Below are positions 20,458-29,267 of a stretch of 64,000 bases of DNA, piece after piece. How positions within the stretch are numbered: position 1 is the stretch's first letter; the number at the start of each line of letters is the position of its first letter. The translations under genes were made by a program, and so were the position numbers. The stretch is from Pseudomonas sp. BN417. Its GTDB lineage: Bacteria > Pseudomonadota > Gammaproteobacteria > Pseudomonadales > Pseudomonadaceae. The notes under the pieces are model-generated. The model saw nothing but the letters and a program-made list of their open reading frames with translations. It had not been told where the DNA came from and searched no databases. The stretch spans positions 36,148 through 100,147 of the forward strand of contig NZ_SSOJ01000156.1 of the NCBI RefSeq assembly GCF_029871205.1, in the 5' to 3' direction.

Positions 20458-21624
20458 CTACAGGCCCCTGGCGCGTTCGTCGCCCAGGGCGCTGCCGCCA
20501 AGGACCGCCACGCTGTTGTGCAGGACGTAGGCCAGTTCGCTTTGGCGGGTGACCCCGGCCTTGGAGAAGATCGCCCGCAGGTGGGCCTTCACGGTGTTGC
20601 GCCGGATATTCAGGCGGACACCGGCTTCGTCCAGCGTGTCGCCATGGGCCAACTGGATCGCCAGGGCAGCCTCGGCCGGGGTGAAGCCGAACAGCTGACG
20701 CAGTGATTGTGGCTCCACGCTCACCCGGCGTTCCGGATCACGCAGGAACACCGCGACTGCCGGGTGCCTGCCTTCCAGGCTTTCCTCACGCGGCAGGCTC
20801 TGCACCACCACACCCAGGCTGTTGCGTCCGGATGGACGCTGCAGGGTGATGGCCTCCGCAATCTGCGGGCCCGGCTTCAGGCGCTCTTGCAGGGCCAGTT
20901 TGATCAGGCCCTGCAAGGCCTGGTTGTCGCGCCGGTAGGTCGCGCTGAGGCGTTCGTTGGCCAGGCTCAGGCCATCACGCTCGTCCAGCAATTCGCAGGC
21001 GGCCTGATTGGTTTCCAGCACCTGGAGATTGTTGTCGAGGATCACGGTACCGATCTGCATGCGCTCGACGGCCGAAGCGTAGAGCTGGCGTTCCGTTTCA
21101 GTGCGCTTGAGCTGGCCCTGGAGATTGACGGCCCGCCGCAGGTGCGTCAGCAGGCGTGCGCAGAAGGCCTTGTCCTGGGCATCGAACCCCTTGTCCCCGT
21201 GCGGCCGACAGATGCGCAGGCGGCACTCGATTCCGTTCGGGGTGTGCAGGTCGGCGCCCATGATGTGGAACACATCCAGCGGCGCATTGAACTGCTGGTA
21301 GAAAGCCGATTGCAGCCAGCGCTCCTCGCCGAGCAGTTCAGCCACCGTATGGACTTCGCCGGGCGGCAGGCCGACGAAGGGGTCGAGGGCGTAGTAGGTG
21401 TCGCTGTAGGCGGATATCGCCCAGGTCTCGACAGGACCCGCGTTGACCATGAAGCCCGGGTCCCCCGGTGCGCTGGGGCGCAGGATCAGGGTGGCGTAAT
21501 TGGCCCTTAGCGCCGTTCGCAGCTGCTCGAGGCTGCGCTGCCAGGGCAGTTCTTCACCGGCCCCTTCATAGATCTGTTCGATGAGCTGGCTGAGATCATC
21601 GAGTGAAAAGTCGGATGCATTCAT
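20458..21624 (-). CDS. LuxR-family transcriptional regulator 1
   Basis: 388 residues with a C-terminal LuxR/GerE helix-turn-helix (FGFTPAEAALAIQLAHG, then IRRNTVKAHLRAIFSKAGVTRQSEL). The long N-terminal region has no autoinducer-binding signature; it is similar in plan to the regulator encoded next at 21823-22986. Steroid degraders such as Comamonas use LuxR-type activators (TeiR). Its own promoter carries operator F and its leader an AACAACAA motif, suggesting autoregulation and catabolite control. Confidence 0.85.
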   Translation of the reverse strand: MNASDFSLDDLSQLIEQIYEGAGEELPWQRSLEQLRTALRANYATLILRPSAPGDPGFMVNAGPVETWAISAYSDTYYALDPFVGLPPGEVHTVAELLGEERWLQSAFYQQFNAPLDVFHIMGADLHTPNGIECRLRICRPHGDKGFDAQDKAFCARLLTHLRRAVNLQGQLKRTETERQLYASAVERMQIGTVILDNNLQVLETNQAACELLDERDGLSLANERLSATYRRDNQALQGLIKLALQERLKPGPQIAEAITLQRPSGRNSLGVVVQSLPREESLEGRHPAVAVFLRDPERRVSVEPQSLRQLFGFTPAEAALAIQLAHGDTLDEAGVRLNIRRNTVKAHLRAIFSKAGVTRQSELAYVLHNSVAVLGGSALGDERARGL

Positions 21625-21626
21625 AG

Positions 21627-21634
21627 TTGTTGTT
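21627..21634 (-). promoter_or_regulatory. CA motif before luxR1
   Basis: AACAACAA lies two bases before the ATG, directly after the AGGGTGA ribosome site. Confidence 0.6.
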
Positions 21635-21720
21635 CACCCTTCAGGCACCGCGAAAGTCAGGCTCAGTCGCGGAAATCAGCTGGTCCGGGAATACAGCGTC
21701 GCCCGGATGGTCGGCCCGCT

Positions 21721-21739
21721 CATCATTCGGACGGGCTAG
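21721..21739 (-). promoter_or_regulatory. Cluster operator F, upstream of luxR1
   Basis: Reads CTAGCCCGTCCGAATGATG towards the gene, 96 bases before the start at 21624. One of the weaker matches. Confidence 0.5.
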
Positions 21740-21822
21740 GCGTTTTATCACCACCCGTAAGGCGATACATCCTGTGCCTGACCAGCTGCTTATTTTGTAT
21801 CGATTACCGCACGGAGATGCGT

Positions 21823-22986
21823 TCAAGCCAGCGATGCAACGCTGTTGAGCAAGGTCTTCACCAACTGCGCCTGGCGGGTCGCGCCGGTCTTGGCAAACAC
21901 TCCGCGCAGGTGCGCACGAACGGTATTGCGCGATACGCCGAGGCGCTCGGCGCATTCGTCGAGGGTCAGGCCGTCCATCATCAGCATCGCCACCTCGGTT
22001 TCCGTGCGGGTCAGCTGGAACAGGCTGCGCAGCAGGCGCCGCGAGGCCTGTGGCGAGTCGCTGGGATCGCGGATGAACACCGCCACGGCTGGCCGCCGCG
22101 CGTTGCCCTGGCCCTCGTAGTTCAAGGCGATGGGGCGCAGCAGCACATTGAGCGGCACCTCCCCCGTCGGCCGCGCCAGGGTCAGCACCTCGATGCAGTC
22201 TTCCTTGCCGTGCTGGTGGTGCTGCAGGACAGCGCCAATAGCCCGTTGCAGGTTGCGGTTGTCCTGGCCAGCGAAGGCGTGGAGCTTTTCCTGGCGGCAT
22301 TCGAGACCGTCGCAGGCGTCGAACAGGTGTTGCGCCGCCTGGTTGCAGCGCATCACCTTGCCGCTCGTGTCGAGAATGGCCGTGCCCACCAGCAGGCGGT
22401 CGATGGTGGCGGCATAGAGCAGGCGCTCGGAGTCCAGCTGGTCGACGGTCGAATGCAGGTCCACAGCCTGCTGCAGGTGTGGCAGAAGGATGCGCACCAG
22501 GGCCATTTCCGCGGCATCGAAATCCTCTCCGGCGTGACCTCGGCAGGCGAAAAGTGCGCAATGCATGCCGGCCGCCGTGCGCATGTTGGCTACCAGCACA
22601 TGGCGCAGGTCGAGCGGGCGCAGGTAGCTCTGGTAGAAGTCATGGGCCAGCCAGTGTTCGGTGCCAATCACCTGGTCGGCGCTGGCGATCTGGTCGACGG
22701 GCCAGTCCAGGAAGGGGCAGATGGAGTAGTAGTGCTCGCTGTAGGAGGGCTCGCCCGGCAGGTGCGGGCCGTGGATCGAGGCGTTGACGATCAGCCCCGG
22801 GCGCTCGTGGGCCGGGTTGCGCAGTACCAGGGTCAGGTAGCTCGCGTCGAAGCGCTGGCGCAGCGCGTCGAGCAGGCTGGCCCAGGGCGTGGGTTCCAGC
22901 GGACCGCGGTAGGTCAGCGCCAGCAGCTCGCTGAGATCCGGGGCGCTGATGCCCGCGATTTCATGGGCAAGTCGAAGGTCGTGCAT
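21823..22986 (-). CDS. LuxR-family transcriptional regulator 2
   Basis: 387 residues; C-terminal LuxR/GerE helix-turn-helix (FQLTRTETEVAMLMMDGLTLDECAERLGVSRNTVRAHLRGVFAKTG). The N-terminal region shares its plan with LuxR regulator 1 (for example LLALTYRGPLEPTPW and LVLRNPAHERPGLIVNA). The start at 22986 follows AGAGAGG; the reading frame is open for another 97 codons upstream but that stretch contains operator G and is not protein-like. A candidate controller of the shared operator. Confidence 0.85.
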   Translation of the reverse strand: MHDLRLAHEIAGISAPDLSELLALTYRGPLEPTPWASLLDALRQRFDASYLTLVLRNPAHERPGLIVNASIHGPHLPGEPSYSEHYYSICPFLDWPVDQIASADQVIGTEHWLAHDFYQSYLRPLDLRHVLVANMRTAAGMHCALFACRGHAGEDFDAAEMALVRILLPHLQQAVDLHSTVDQLDSERLLYAATIDRLLVGTAILDTSGKVMRCNQAAQHLFDACDGLECRQEKLHAFAGQDNRNLQRAIGAVLQHHQHGKEDCIEVLTLARPTGEVPLNVLLRPIALNYEGQGNARRPAVAVFIRDPSDSPQASRRLLRSLFQLTRTETEVAMLMMDGLTLDECAERLGVSRNTVRAHLRGVFAKTGATRQAQLVKTLLNSVASLA

Positions 22987-23053
22987 CCGCGCCTCTCTTG
23001 TAGTGGTTGTGGGGCTGGATGGGGCGAGTATTGGGCGGCCTGGGCCCTGGGCA

Positions 23054-23072
23054 AATCGTCCGTTTGGCCTAG
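23054..23072 (-). promoter_or_regulatory. Cluster operator G, upstream of luxR2
   Basis: Reads CTAGGCCAAACGGACGATT towards the gene, 67 bases before the start at 22986. Confidence 0.7.
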
Positions 23073-23137
23073 TGGCCGCCATTCCTGGCGGGGCTACCTC
23101 GCGTGTGCCACGTAGCCCGGGTGAACGACGAAACCGC

Positions 23138-23201
23138 GTAGGGTGCGCCGTGCGCACCGGAACCTCCGCGCGGGATTCCCGGTGCGCGCGGCGCACCCTA
23201 C
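23138..23201. repeat. GTAGGGTGCGCC palindrome
   Basis: Arms GTAGGGTGCGCCGTGCGCACCGG and their near-complement ending CGGCGCACCCTAC lie just after the cysNC stop. A dispersed palindrome that could also end the cysD-cysNC transcript. Confidence 0.7.
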
Positions 23202-23206
23202 AGGGG

Positions 23207-25084
23207 TCAGAGCGCCAGCAACCGCTCGACGATGCGCTCGGCGGCCTCCTCGGCTGATTCGCTACCGGTGTCGACATGGATATCCGGCGCTTGCGGCGGC
23301 TCGTAGGGCGAGTCGATGCCGGTGAAGTTCTTCAGCTCGCCGCGCCGCGCCTTCTGGTAGAGGCCTTTGGGGTCGCGCTGCTCGGCCAGGGCCAGGGGCG
23401 CGTCGACGTAGATCTCCAGGAAATTGCCGTCGCCGGCGAGGTTGCGGGCCATGTCGCGTTCGGCGCGGAACGGCGAGATGAACGAGACCAGGGTGATCAG
23501 CCCGGCGTCGAGCATCAGCCTGGCGACTTCCGCCACCCGGCGGATGTTTTCCACCCGGTCGGCCTCGGTGAAACCCAGGTCGCGGTTCAGGCCATGGCGC
23601 ACATTGTCGCCATCGAGCAGGTAGGTGTGCCGGCCGAGGGCGTGCAGCTTGCGCTCGACCAGGTTGGCGATGGTCGACTTGCCGGCACCGGAGAGCCCGG
23701 TGAACCAGAGGATGCGGGGTGTCTGCCCCTTGAGCGCGGCGTGGGCCTCGCGGTTGACGTCGATTGCCTGCCAGTGCACGTTCTGCGCGCGGCGCAGGGC
23801 GAAGTGCAGCATGCCGGCGCCGACCGTGCGGTTGCTCAACCGGTCGATGACGATGAAGCCGCCGGTGTCGCGGTTGTCGGCGTAGGCATCGAAGGCGATC
23901 TGCCGGTCCAGGTGCAGGTTGCAGACGCCGATGCCGTTCAGTTCCAGGGTCTTGCCCGCCAGGTGTTCCAGGCTGTTCACATCGACCCGGTGCTTGAGGT
24001 TGGCGCAGCTCATGCCGACGGTGCGGCAGCCGATCTTCATCAGGTACGGACGGCCCGGCAGCATCGGCTCCTCGTCCATCCACACCAGGGTCGCTTCGAA
24101 CTGGTCGGCCACCGCCGGCGGCGCGTCGGCGAGGGCGAGCATGTCACCGCGGCTGATATCGATCTCGTCGGCCAGGGTCAGGGTCACTGCCTGGCCGCAG
24201 TGGGCTTCCTGCAGCTCGCCGGCGGTGCCGAAGATGCCGCTGACCACGCTCTGCTGGCCGGAGGGCAGGGCACGTACGCGCTCACCGACGCGAATGCTGC
24301 CGGCCGCGATATTGCCGCAGTAGCCACGGAAGTCCAGGTTCGGCCGGTTCACCCACTGCACCGGCAGGCGGAATGCCGCGTTGCTTTGCTGGGCTTCTTC
24401 CAGCGGCACTTCTTCCAGGTGCTGGAGCAGGCTCGGGCCCTTGTACCAGGGAGTGTTGGCGCTGGGTTCGAGCATGTTGTCGCCACGCAGCGCGGAGAGC
24501 GGAATGCACTGGATGTCGTGCAGGCCGATCTGCGCGGCGAAGGCGCGGTATTCGGCCTCGATGCGCTGGAAAACTTCCTGCGAGTAGTCCATCAGGTCGA
24601 GCTTGTTCACCGCCAGCACTACCTTGCGGATGCCCAGCAGCGACACCAGGTAGCTGTGCCGGCGGGTCTGCACCAGCATGCCCTGGCGCGCGTCGATGAG
24701 GATCACCGCGAGGTCGGCGGTCGAGGCGCCGGTGACCATGTTGCGGGTGTACTGCTCGTGGCCGGGGGTGTCGGCGACGATGAACTTGCGCTTGTCGGTG
24801 GCGAAGAAGCGGTAGGCGACATCGATGGTGATGCCCTGTTCGCGCTCGGCGGCCAGGCCATCCACCAGCAGGGCGAAGTCGAGTTCCTCGCCCTGGGTGC
24901 CGAGTTTCTTCGAGTCGGCCTCGAGCTGGCCGAGTTGGTCCTCGAAGAGGACTTTCGATTCATAGAGCAGGCGCCCGATCAGGGTGCTCTTGCCGTCGTC
25001 GACGCTGCCGCAGGTGATGAAGCGCAGCAAGTCCTTGCGCTGTTGCTGCTGCAGGTAGTGATCCAGGTCGGTCATGGCGTTCAT
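23207..25084 (-). CDS. cysNC: CysNC: ATP sulfurylase GTPase subunit fused to APS kinase
   Basis: 625 residues. The N-terminal EF-Tu-like GTPase has GSVDDGKST (26-34), [12 protein letters not shown] and NKLD. The C-terminal APS kinase has GLSGAGKST (about 463-471), [11 protein letters not shown] and the SFISPF segment. With CysD it makes APS, then phosphorylates it to PAPS, the activated sulfate used by sulfotransferases or by assimilation. The start overlaps the cysD stop as TGATG, indicating coupling. The operon carries the steroid-cluster operator (26057-26075), so it may be a dedicated copy rather than the housekeeping one. Confidence 0.95.
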   Translation of the reverse strand: MNAMTDLDHYLQQQQRKDLLRFITCGSVDDGKSTLIGRLLYESKVLFEDQLGQLEADSKKLGTQGEELDFALLVDGLAAEREQGITIDVAYRFFATDKRKFIVADTPGHEQYTRNMVTGASTADLAVILIDARQGMLVQTRRHSYLVSLLGIRKVVLAVNKLDLMDYSQEVFQRIEAEYRAFAAQIGLHDIQCIPLSALRGDNMLEPSANTPWYKGPSLLQHLEEVPLEEAQQSNAAFRLPVQWVNRPNLDFRGYCGNIAAGSIRVGERVRALPSGQQSVVSGIFGTAGELQEAHCGQAVTLTLADEIDISRGDMLALADAPPAVADQFEATLVWMDEEPMLPGRPYLMKIGCRTVGMSCANLKHRVDVNSLEHLAGKTLELNGIGVCNLHLDRQIAFDAYADNRDTGGFIVIDRLSNRTVGAGMLHFALRRAQNVHWQAIDVNREAHAALKGQTPRILWFTGLSGAGKSTIANLVERKLHALGRHTYLLDGDNVRHGLNRDLGFTEADRVENIRRVAEVARLMLDAGLITLVSFISPFRAERDMARNLAGDGNFLEIYVDAPLALAEQRDPKGLYQKARRGELKNFTGIDSPYEPPQAPDIHVDTGSESAEEAAERIVERLLAL

Positions 25085-25980
25085 CAGAAATAGCCCTCTT
25101 GTTTTTTCTTCTCCATGGAACCGGCCGAATCGCTGTCGATCAGCCGCCCCTGGCGTTCGGAGGTGCGGCTCACCAGCATCTCCTGGATGATCGCCGGCAG
25201 GCTGTCGGCCTCGCTGTCGATGGCGCCGGTCAGCGGGTAGCAGCCGAGGGTGCGGAAGCGCACCTTGCGCAGCTCGGGCGTCTCGCCGGGCAGCAATGGC
25301 AGGCGTTCGTCATCGACCATGATCAGCGTGCCGTCGCGGCGCACCACGGGGCGTTCCTTGGCGAAGTAGAGCGGCACGATGGGGATCTGCTCGAGGTAGA
25401 TGTATTGCCAGATATCCAGCTCGGTCCAGTTCGACAGCGGGAACACCCGCAGGCTTTCGCCCTTGCGCTTGCGCGTGTTGTACAGGCGCCAGAGTTCCGG
25501 GCGTTGCTGCTTGGGGTCCCAGCGGTGCTGCTCGGAACGGATCGAGAACACCCGTTCCTTGGCACGGGACTTTTCCTCGTCGCGGCGCGCGCCGCCGAAG
25601 GCCGCGTCGAAGCCGTAATGATCCAGGGCCTGCTTCAGACCCTGGGTTTTCCACAGGTCGGTGTGCAGCGCCGAACCGTGGGTGAAGGGGTTGATGCCGC
25701 GCTCCAGGCCTTCCGGGTTGACGTGCACCAGCAGCTCCAGGCCGAGGCGCTCGGCGGTCTGGTCGCGGAAGGCGATCATCTCGCGGAACTTCCAGGTGGT
25801 GTCCACGTGCAGCAGGGGGAAGGGCGGCTTGCCCGGGGCGAAGGCCTTCATCGCCAGGTGCAGCATGACCGCACTGTCCTTGCCGATGGAGTAGAGCATC
25901 ACCGGGTTTTCACACTCGGCGACCACTTCGCGGATGATCTGGACGCTCTCCGCTTCCAGCCGTTGCAGGTGTGTCAGCAT
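25084..25980 (-). CDS. cysD: CysD: ATP sulfurylase catalytic subunit
   Basis: 298-residue PP-loop adenylyltransferase ([20 protein letters not shown]). Conserved segments include [45 protein letters not shown] and the C terminus [11 protein letters not shown]. It makes APS from sulfate and ATP together with the GTPase half of CysNC. The start at 25980 follows AAGGAG and gives [12 protein letters not shown]. It lacks a short charged insertion I recall before the RFRTLGCYP motif in the usual Pseudomonas CysD, which hints at a separate lineage; an alignment would settle this. Confidence 0.95.
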   Translation of the reverse strand: MLTHLQRLEAESVQIIREVVAECENPVMLYSIGKDSAVMLHLAMKAFAPGKPPFPLLHVDTTWKFREMIAFRDQTAERLGLELLVHVNPEGLERGINPFTHGSALHTDLWKTQGLKQALDHYGFDAAFGGARRDEEKSRAKERVFSIRSEQHRWDPKQQRPELWRLYNTRKRKGESLRVFPLSNWTELDIWQYIYLEQIPIVPLYFAKERPVVRRDGTLIMVDDERLPLLPGETPELRKVRFRTLGCYPLTGAIDSEADSLPAIIQEMLVSRTSERQGRLIDSDSAGSMEKKKQEGYF

Positions 25981-26000
25981 CGCTTGTCTCCTTGGGATTG

Positions 26001-26027
26001 GCCGGGCCTGATCGGCCCGGCTTTTTT
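26001..26027. terminator. Hairpin in the cysD leader
   Basis: GCCGGGC / GCCCGGC stem with a 7-base loop and six T on the plus strand. Termination would favour plus-strand transcription, where no gene is known. On the cysD transcript it would form a stem close to the 5' end, 20 bases before the ATG. Confidence 0.5.
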
Positions 26028-26056
26028 CCACGGTAGGGAAAGCGCTGCTTCGGGTT

Positions 26057-26075
26057 CTTCGTCCGAGCAGACGAA
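26057..26075 (-). promoter_or_regulatory. Cluster operator H, upstream of cysD-cysNC
   Basis: Reads TTCGTCTGCTCGGACGAAG towards cysD, with a 7-base perfect inverted repeat CTTCGTC/GACGAAG counting one flanking base. 76 bases before the ATG. Nearly the same as operator J. Confidence 0.7.
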
Positions 26076-26078
26076 GTT

Positions 26079-26549
26079 TCAGCGACTCGCGGCGAAGAGC
26101 GCTTCGGCGCGAGTCTTGACGGCCAGGGCCACTGCGTCGAAGCCCTGTTTGACCCAGGGGCCGTGCACTTCCATCACCTGGTTGGCAGTCGGGCCGAGGA
26201 ACAGGTCGGTGGTGTAGTAGCGGCAGCTCTCGGGGCCGGTGGCCTCAATGACCTGGTCGCGGCGCGCAGCATCGGGGTTGCTGGCGCTGGCGAACATTTC
26301 CCAGGAGAGCAGTCGTGGAGGGTCGAAGGCGACCAGTTCTTCGATCACATGCACCAGCTCGCCGGGGCGGGCAGGGTCGGGCAGAAAGAGATTCACCGGC
26401 TCGCCCAGGCGCAGGCCGGATTCCACTTTGACGGTGAAGGGGTTCCACTGTGGATAACTTTGCAGGTCGATGAGCACCGACCAGACCAGCTCGGCGGGGG
26501 CGGCGATGTCCACGGTCAGCGAGCGGACCAGGTTCTTTTCGTCAGGCAT
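26079..26549 (-). CDS. SRPBCC (START-like) family protein
   Basis: 156-residue single-domain helix-grip protein of the SRPBCC/Polyketide_cyc2 type ([29 protein letters not shown], then a beta-rich middle and a long C-terminal helix [17 protein letters not shown]). Such folds hold hydrophobic ligands; a steroid-binding or cyclase-like role is possible but unproven. Own promoter with operator I 82 bases upstream. Its stop lies three bases from operator H of cysD. Confidence 0.8.
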   Translation of the reverse strand: MPDEKNLVRSLTVDIAAPAELVWSVLIDLQSYPQWNPFTVKVESGLRLGEPVNLFLPDPARPGELVHVIEELVAFDPPRLLSWEMFASASNPDAARRDQVIEATGPESCRYYTTDLFLGPTANQVMEVHGPWVKQGFDAVALAVKTRAEALFAASR

Positions 26550-26631
26550 CGGGGGTTCCTTGGCGGAGTGCGCGGCGCTGCACCGTGCGGCGCCGTTCGC
26601 GCTCGATCCTCCCAGCGCGCCGCGCCCGGCT

Positions 26632-26650
26632 CCTCGTCCGGGTGGACTAG
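26632..26650 (-). promoter_or_regulatory. Cluster operator I, upstream of the SRPBCC gene
   Basis: Reads CTAGTCCACCCGGACGAGG towards the gene, 82 bases before the start at 26549. Confidence 0.75.
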
Positions 26651-26672
26651 AAATCCTCAGCGTTGCTTACCC

Positions 26673-26743
26673 GTAGGATGGGTGGAGCGGAGCGATACCC
26701 ATCACCGACTGCTGATGGGTATCGCAAGCTCCACCCATCCTAC
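26673..26743. repeat. GTAGGATGGGTGGAG palindrome, copy 2
   Basis: Same element as at 11901-11972, here placed between the divergent operators I and J. The rest of the 315-base gap (26550-26864) holds only those operators and the promoter regions. Confidence 0.75.
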
Positions 26744-26776
26744 GACGTGCTCGTTGCGAAGTTGGCTGTCTGCTGT

Positions 26777-26795
26777 TTAGTCCGCTCAGACGAAG
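26777..26795 (+). promoter_or_regulatory. Cluster operator J, upstream of the DUF1214 operon
   Basis: Reads TTAGTCCGCTCAGACGAAG, 69 bases before the ATG at 26865. Confidence 0.75.
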
Positions 26796-26864
26796 AATCC
26801 ACACCATCGGCCTCCCTAAGGTGCCTGCAGCGGCGGGGCGTCCGCCGGGCCAGAGGAGACCGAG

Positions 26865-27977
26865 ATGGCGACAGATGGAATCGAACAGCAAGTGCGCAGC
26901 GGGCAGGTGTGGAGCGAGTTCTGCGACCAGCTCAAACGCAGTGGCGAGCAGATACTGCGGGCCGAAGCGCCCAGCGATGGGCAGACCCGTGCCGAAGGCT
27001 TCCGCTACCTGACGCGGCTGCTGCGCATTGCCCTGGAGATGCACCTGGAGTTCGCCGACCCGGACTTCCCCGGCTTCTTCTCGCCGTCCCATGAGACAGC
27101 CAAGATCGGTGCGGACAACCCGGACAACCTCTACCAGTACGCGCGCCTCAACGGCGAGCGCCAGTACCGCGTCAGCGGCCGTCGCGGCAGCGTGTCCTAC
27201 CTCAGTTTCGGCACCCAGAAGGGCGGCTACGAAACCGACGGCAAGATGATCCAGACCGGCTTCATCGACGCCAGCCAGCTGCAGCTGGCGGCCGATGGCA
27301 GCTTCGAACTCATCCTCAGCCAGGAGCCACCGGCGCAGGGCAACTGGCTGCGCCTGGAGCCGGCGAGCAATGCACTGATCGTCCGCCAGACCTTCCTCGA
27401 CCGCTCCAGCGAGCAGCCCGCGCAGCTGCGCATCGAGCGCCTCGACGCCGAGGACGCCCCCGTGCCGCTGGACGCGCCGCGGTTGCATGAAAGCCTGCAG
27501 CGGGTTGGCAGCTTCGTCGAGAACACGGCGCGCCTGTTCGCCGACTGGGCCCAGGGCTACCAGGCCCACACCAACCAGCTGCCGCCGGCGGACCAGGCCC
27601 TGTGCCAGGCGGTGGGTGGCGACCCGAACATCTACTACTACCACTCCTACTGGGCGCTGGCTGACGACGAGGCGCTGCTGATCGAGGTCGACCAGGTGCC
27701 CGCCTGCGACTTCTGGAACCTGCAGATCAACAACTACTGGATGGAGTCCCTCGACTACCGCCATCACCGCATCTGCCTGAACAAGCATTCGGCACAGACC
27801 GATGCGCGCGGCGGCGTGCGCATGGTGCTGAGCCACCGCGACCCCGGCCTGCCGAACTGGCTGGAAACCGCCGGCCATGCCGACGGCACCCTCTGCCTGC
27901 GCTGGGTCGGCGCCGAGCATCCAGTCCATCCCACCACCCGCGTGGTCAAGCTCGACCACCTCAAGGAGCTGCTATGA
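26865..27977 (+). CDS. DUF1214 domain protein
   Basis: 370-residue protein of unknown activity. The C-terminal half fits DUF1214 (YWALADDEALLIEVDQVPACDFWNLQINNYWMES, then HPTTRVVKLDHLKELL). The N-terminal half has DNLYQYARLNGERQYRVSGRRG, also seen in such proteins. Cytosolic by appearance: no signal peptide. First gene of an operon; its stop overlaps the sulfotransferase start by 4 bases (ATGA), so the two are probably functionally linked. DUF1214 proteins occur near sulfotransferase-like and SDR genes in other hydrophobic-compound degraders, to my knowledge without an assigned reaction. Confidence 0.75.
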   Translation: MATDGIEQQVRSGQVWSEFCDQLKRSGEQILRAEAPSDGQTRAEGFRYLTRLLRIALEMHLEFADPDFPGFFSPSHETAKIGADNPDNLYQYARLNGERQYRVSGRRGSVSYLSFGTQKGGYETDGKMIQTGFIDASQLQLAADGSFELILSQEPPAQGNWLRLEPASNALIVRQTFLDRSSEQPAQLRIERLDAEDAPVPLDAPRLHESLQRVGSFVENTARLFADWAQGYQAHTNQLPPADQALCQAVGGDPNIYYYHSYWALADDEALLIEVDQVPACDFWNLQINNYWMESLDYRHHRICLNKHSAQTDARGGVRMVLSHRDPGLPNWLETAGHADGTLCLRWVGAEHPVHPTTRVVKLDHLKELL

Positions 27978-29155
27978 GCCACACCATGACTCCGGATGAC
28001 GCCTTCGCCCCCGGCAGCCTGCTGGCCGAGGCCAGCGCCCGCGCCGGCGGCCTCGACGACTTCGGCCCCGGCGATTTCCGCGAAGCCCTGCAGGTGCTGG
28101 AGCGTTCCCTGCGCGCAGAAGCGTGCCTGTCTGCCCAGGGCGCGGCCCTGCTGCGCGAGAAGCTGGTGGCGCAACTGGTCAACCGCCTCGTCATCGAGGA
28201 CCACTGCAAGCGCCACCCGGAAATTCTCCAGCAGCCCGTCGATGATCCACTGGTGATCGTCGGCCTGCCGCGCACCGGCACCACGCTGCTGCAGCGCGTG
28301 CTCGCGGTGGACCCGCAATTCAGCAAGGCGCAGTGGTGGGAAACCCGCTACCCGGCGCCGCTGCCCGGGGAAGCCCTGGAACAGCCTACGGAGCGCATCG
28401 GACGGGCGCGCGCCGAGGTCGCCGCAATGGTCGAGTTCGTGCCGCAGATCCTTGCCATCCACCCGCTGGATGCCGAGCAGCCGGACGAAGAGTTCATGCT
28501 CATGGAGCACAGCTTCCTCTGCGCCATGGACTCCTACGTCAATGTACCGGCCTACACCGCCTGGCTCGATCGCCAGGACCAGGCCCAGGTCTATGCCTAC
28601 CTGAAGAAGATGCTGCAGTTCCTGCAATGGCAGCAGGCCCGCCGCGGCATCGCGCCGGGGCGCCGCTGGCTGCTGAAGAGCCCGCAGCACCTGCACACCC
28701 TGGAGCTGCTGTTCAAGGTCTTCCCACGCGCCCAGGTGATCCTCACTCACCGCGATCCGGGCAAGACCATCCCGTCGCTGGCCAGCTTCATCCACACCCT
28801 CTGGCAGATCTACAGCGACCAGGCCGACCCAGCCCAGGTCGGCGAGCAATGGAACACGCGCATGGCCCGCGCCCTGCGCCATACGATGAAGGTGCGCGAC
28901 GGCATGTCGGCAGGCGCCTTCCTCGATGTGCGCTTCGAAGATACCGTCAGCGACCCGCTCGGCGTGGTGGAGCGCATCTACCGCTTCGCCGGCCTGGAGC
29001 TGAGCCCCGGCGTGCGTGAGTCGATGAACGACTGGCTGGCGCGCAATGGCCGCGACAAGCGCGCGGCGCATCACTACGACCCGATCTCCTTCGGCCTCGA
29101 CGAGGCGCGCCTGCAACGCGACTACGGTGAATACCGCGCTCGCCATCTGGCCTGA
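27974..29155 (+). CDS. PAPS-dependent sulfotransferase family protein
   Basis: 393 residues. The 5'-phosphosulfate loop is GLPRTGTTLLQR, and a 3'-phosphate-binding arginine/serine region is seen in ILTHRDPGKTIPSLASF. These are the two PAPS-contact motifs of Sulfotransfer_3 proteins. It would transfer sulfate from PAPS to an alcohol, possibly a steroid or bile-acid hydroxyl (inference). The PAPS-making operon cysD-cysNC lies 2 kb upstream under the same operator, which supports a real sulfation activity. Translationally coupled to the DUF1214 gene. Confidence 0.8.
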   Translation: MSHTMTPDDAFAPGSLLAEASARAGGLDDFGPGDFREALQVLERSLRAEACLSAQGAALLREKLVAQLVNRLVIEDHCKRHPEILQQPVDDPLVIVGLPRTGTTLLQRVLAVDPQFSKAQWWETRYPAPLPGEALEQPTERIGRARAEVAAMVEFVPQILAIHPLDAEQPDEEFMLMEHSFLCAMDSYVNVPAYTAWLDRQDQAQVYAYLKKMLQFLQWQQARRGIAPGRRWLLKSPQHLHTLELLFKVFPRAQVILTHRDPGKTIPSLASFIHTLWQIYSDQADPAQVGEQWNTRMARALRHTMKVRDGMSAGAFLDVRFEDTVSDPLGVVERIYRFAGLELSPGVRESMNDWLARNGRDKRAAHHYDPISFGLDEARLQRDYGEYRARHLA

Positions 29156-29172
29156 GCAGGGTCGGGGTTATC

Positions 29173-29231
29173 TGTAGGAGCCAGCTTGCTGGCGAAGGGA
29201 AGTCCGAATTCGCCAGCAAGCTGGCTCCTAC
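29173..29231. repeat. REP palindrome, TAGGAGC type
   Basis: TGTAGGAGCCAGCTTGCTGG pairs with CCAGCAAGCTGGCTCCTA. Same family as 39869-39933. It lies between the sulfotransferase and the next SDR and could attenuate or stabilise the upstream message. Confidence 0.85.
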
Positions 29232-29247
29232 GAAAAAGCAGATCGAT

Positions 29248-29255
29248 AACAACAA
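29248..29255 (+). promoter_or_regulatory. CA motif before the SDR at 29268
   Basis: AACAACAA followed by GAGGAAC and the ATG 12 bases on. Confidence 0.6.
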
Positions 29256-29267
29256 GAGGAACTGAAC

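Noticed and set aside
20458..22986. Quorum-sensing reading of the LuxR proteins
   Set aside because: No autoinducer-binding domain signature in the N-terminal regions and no luxI-type gene nearby; only the DNA-binding domain is shared.
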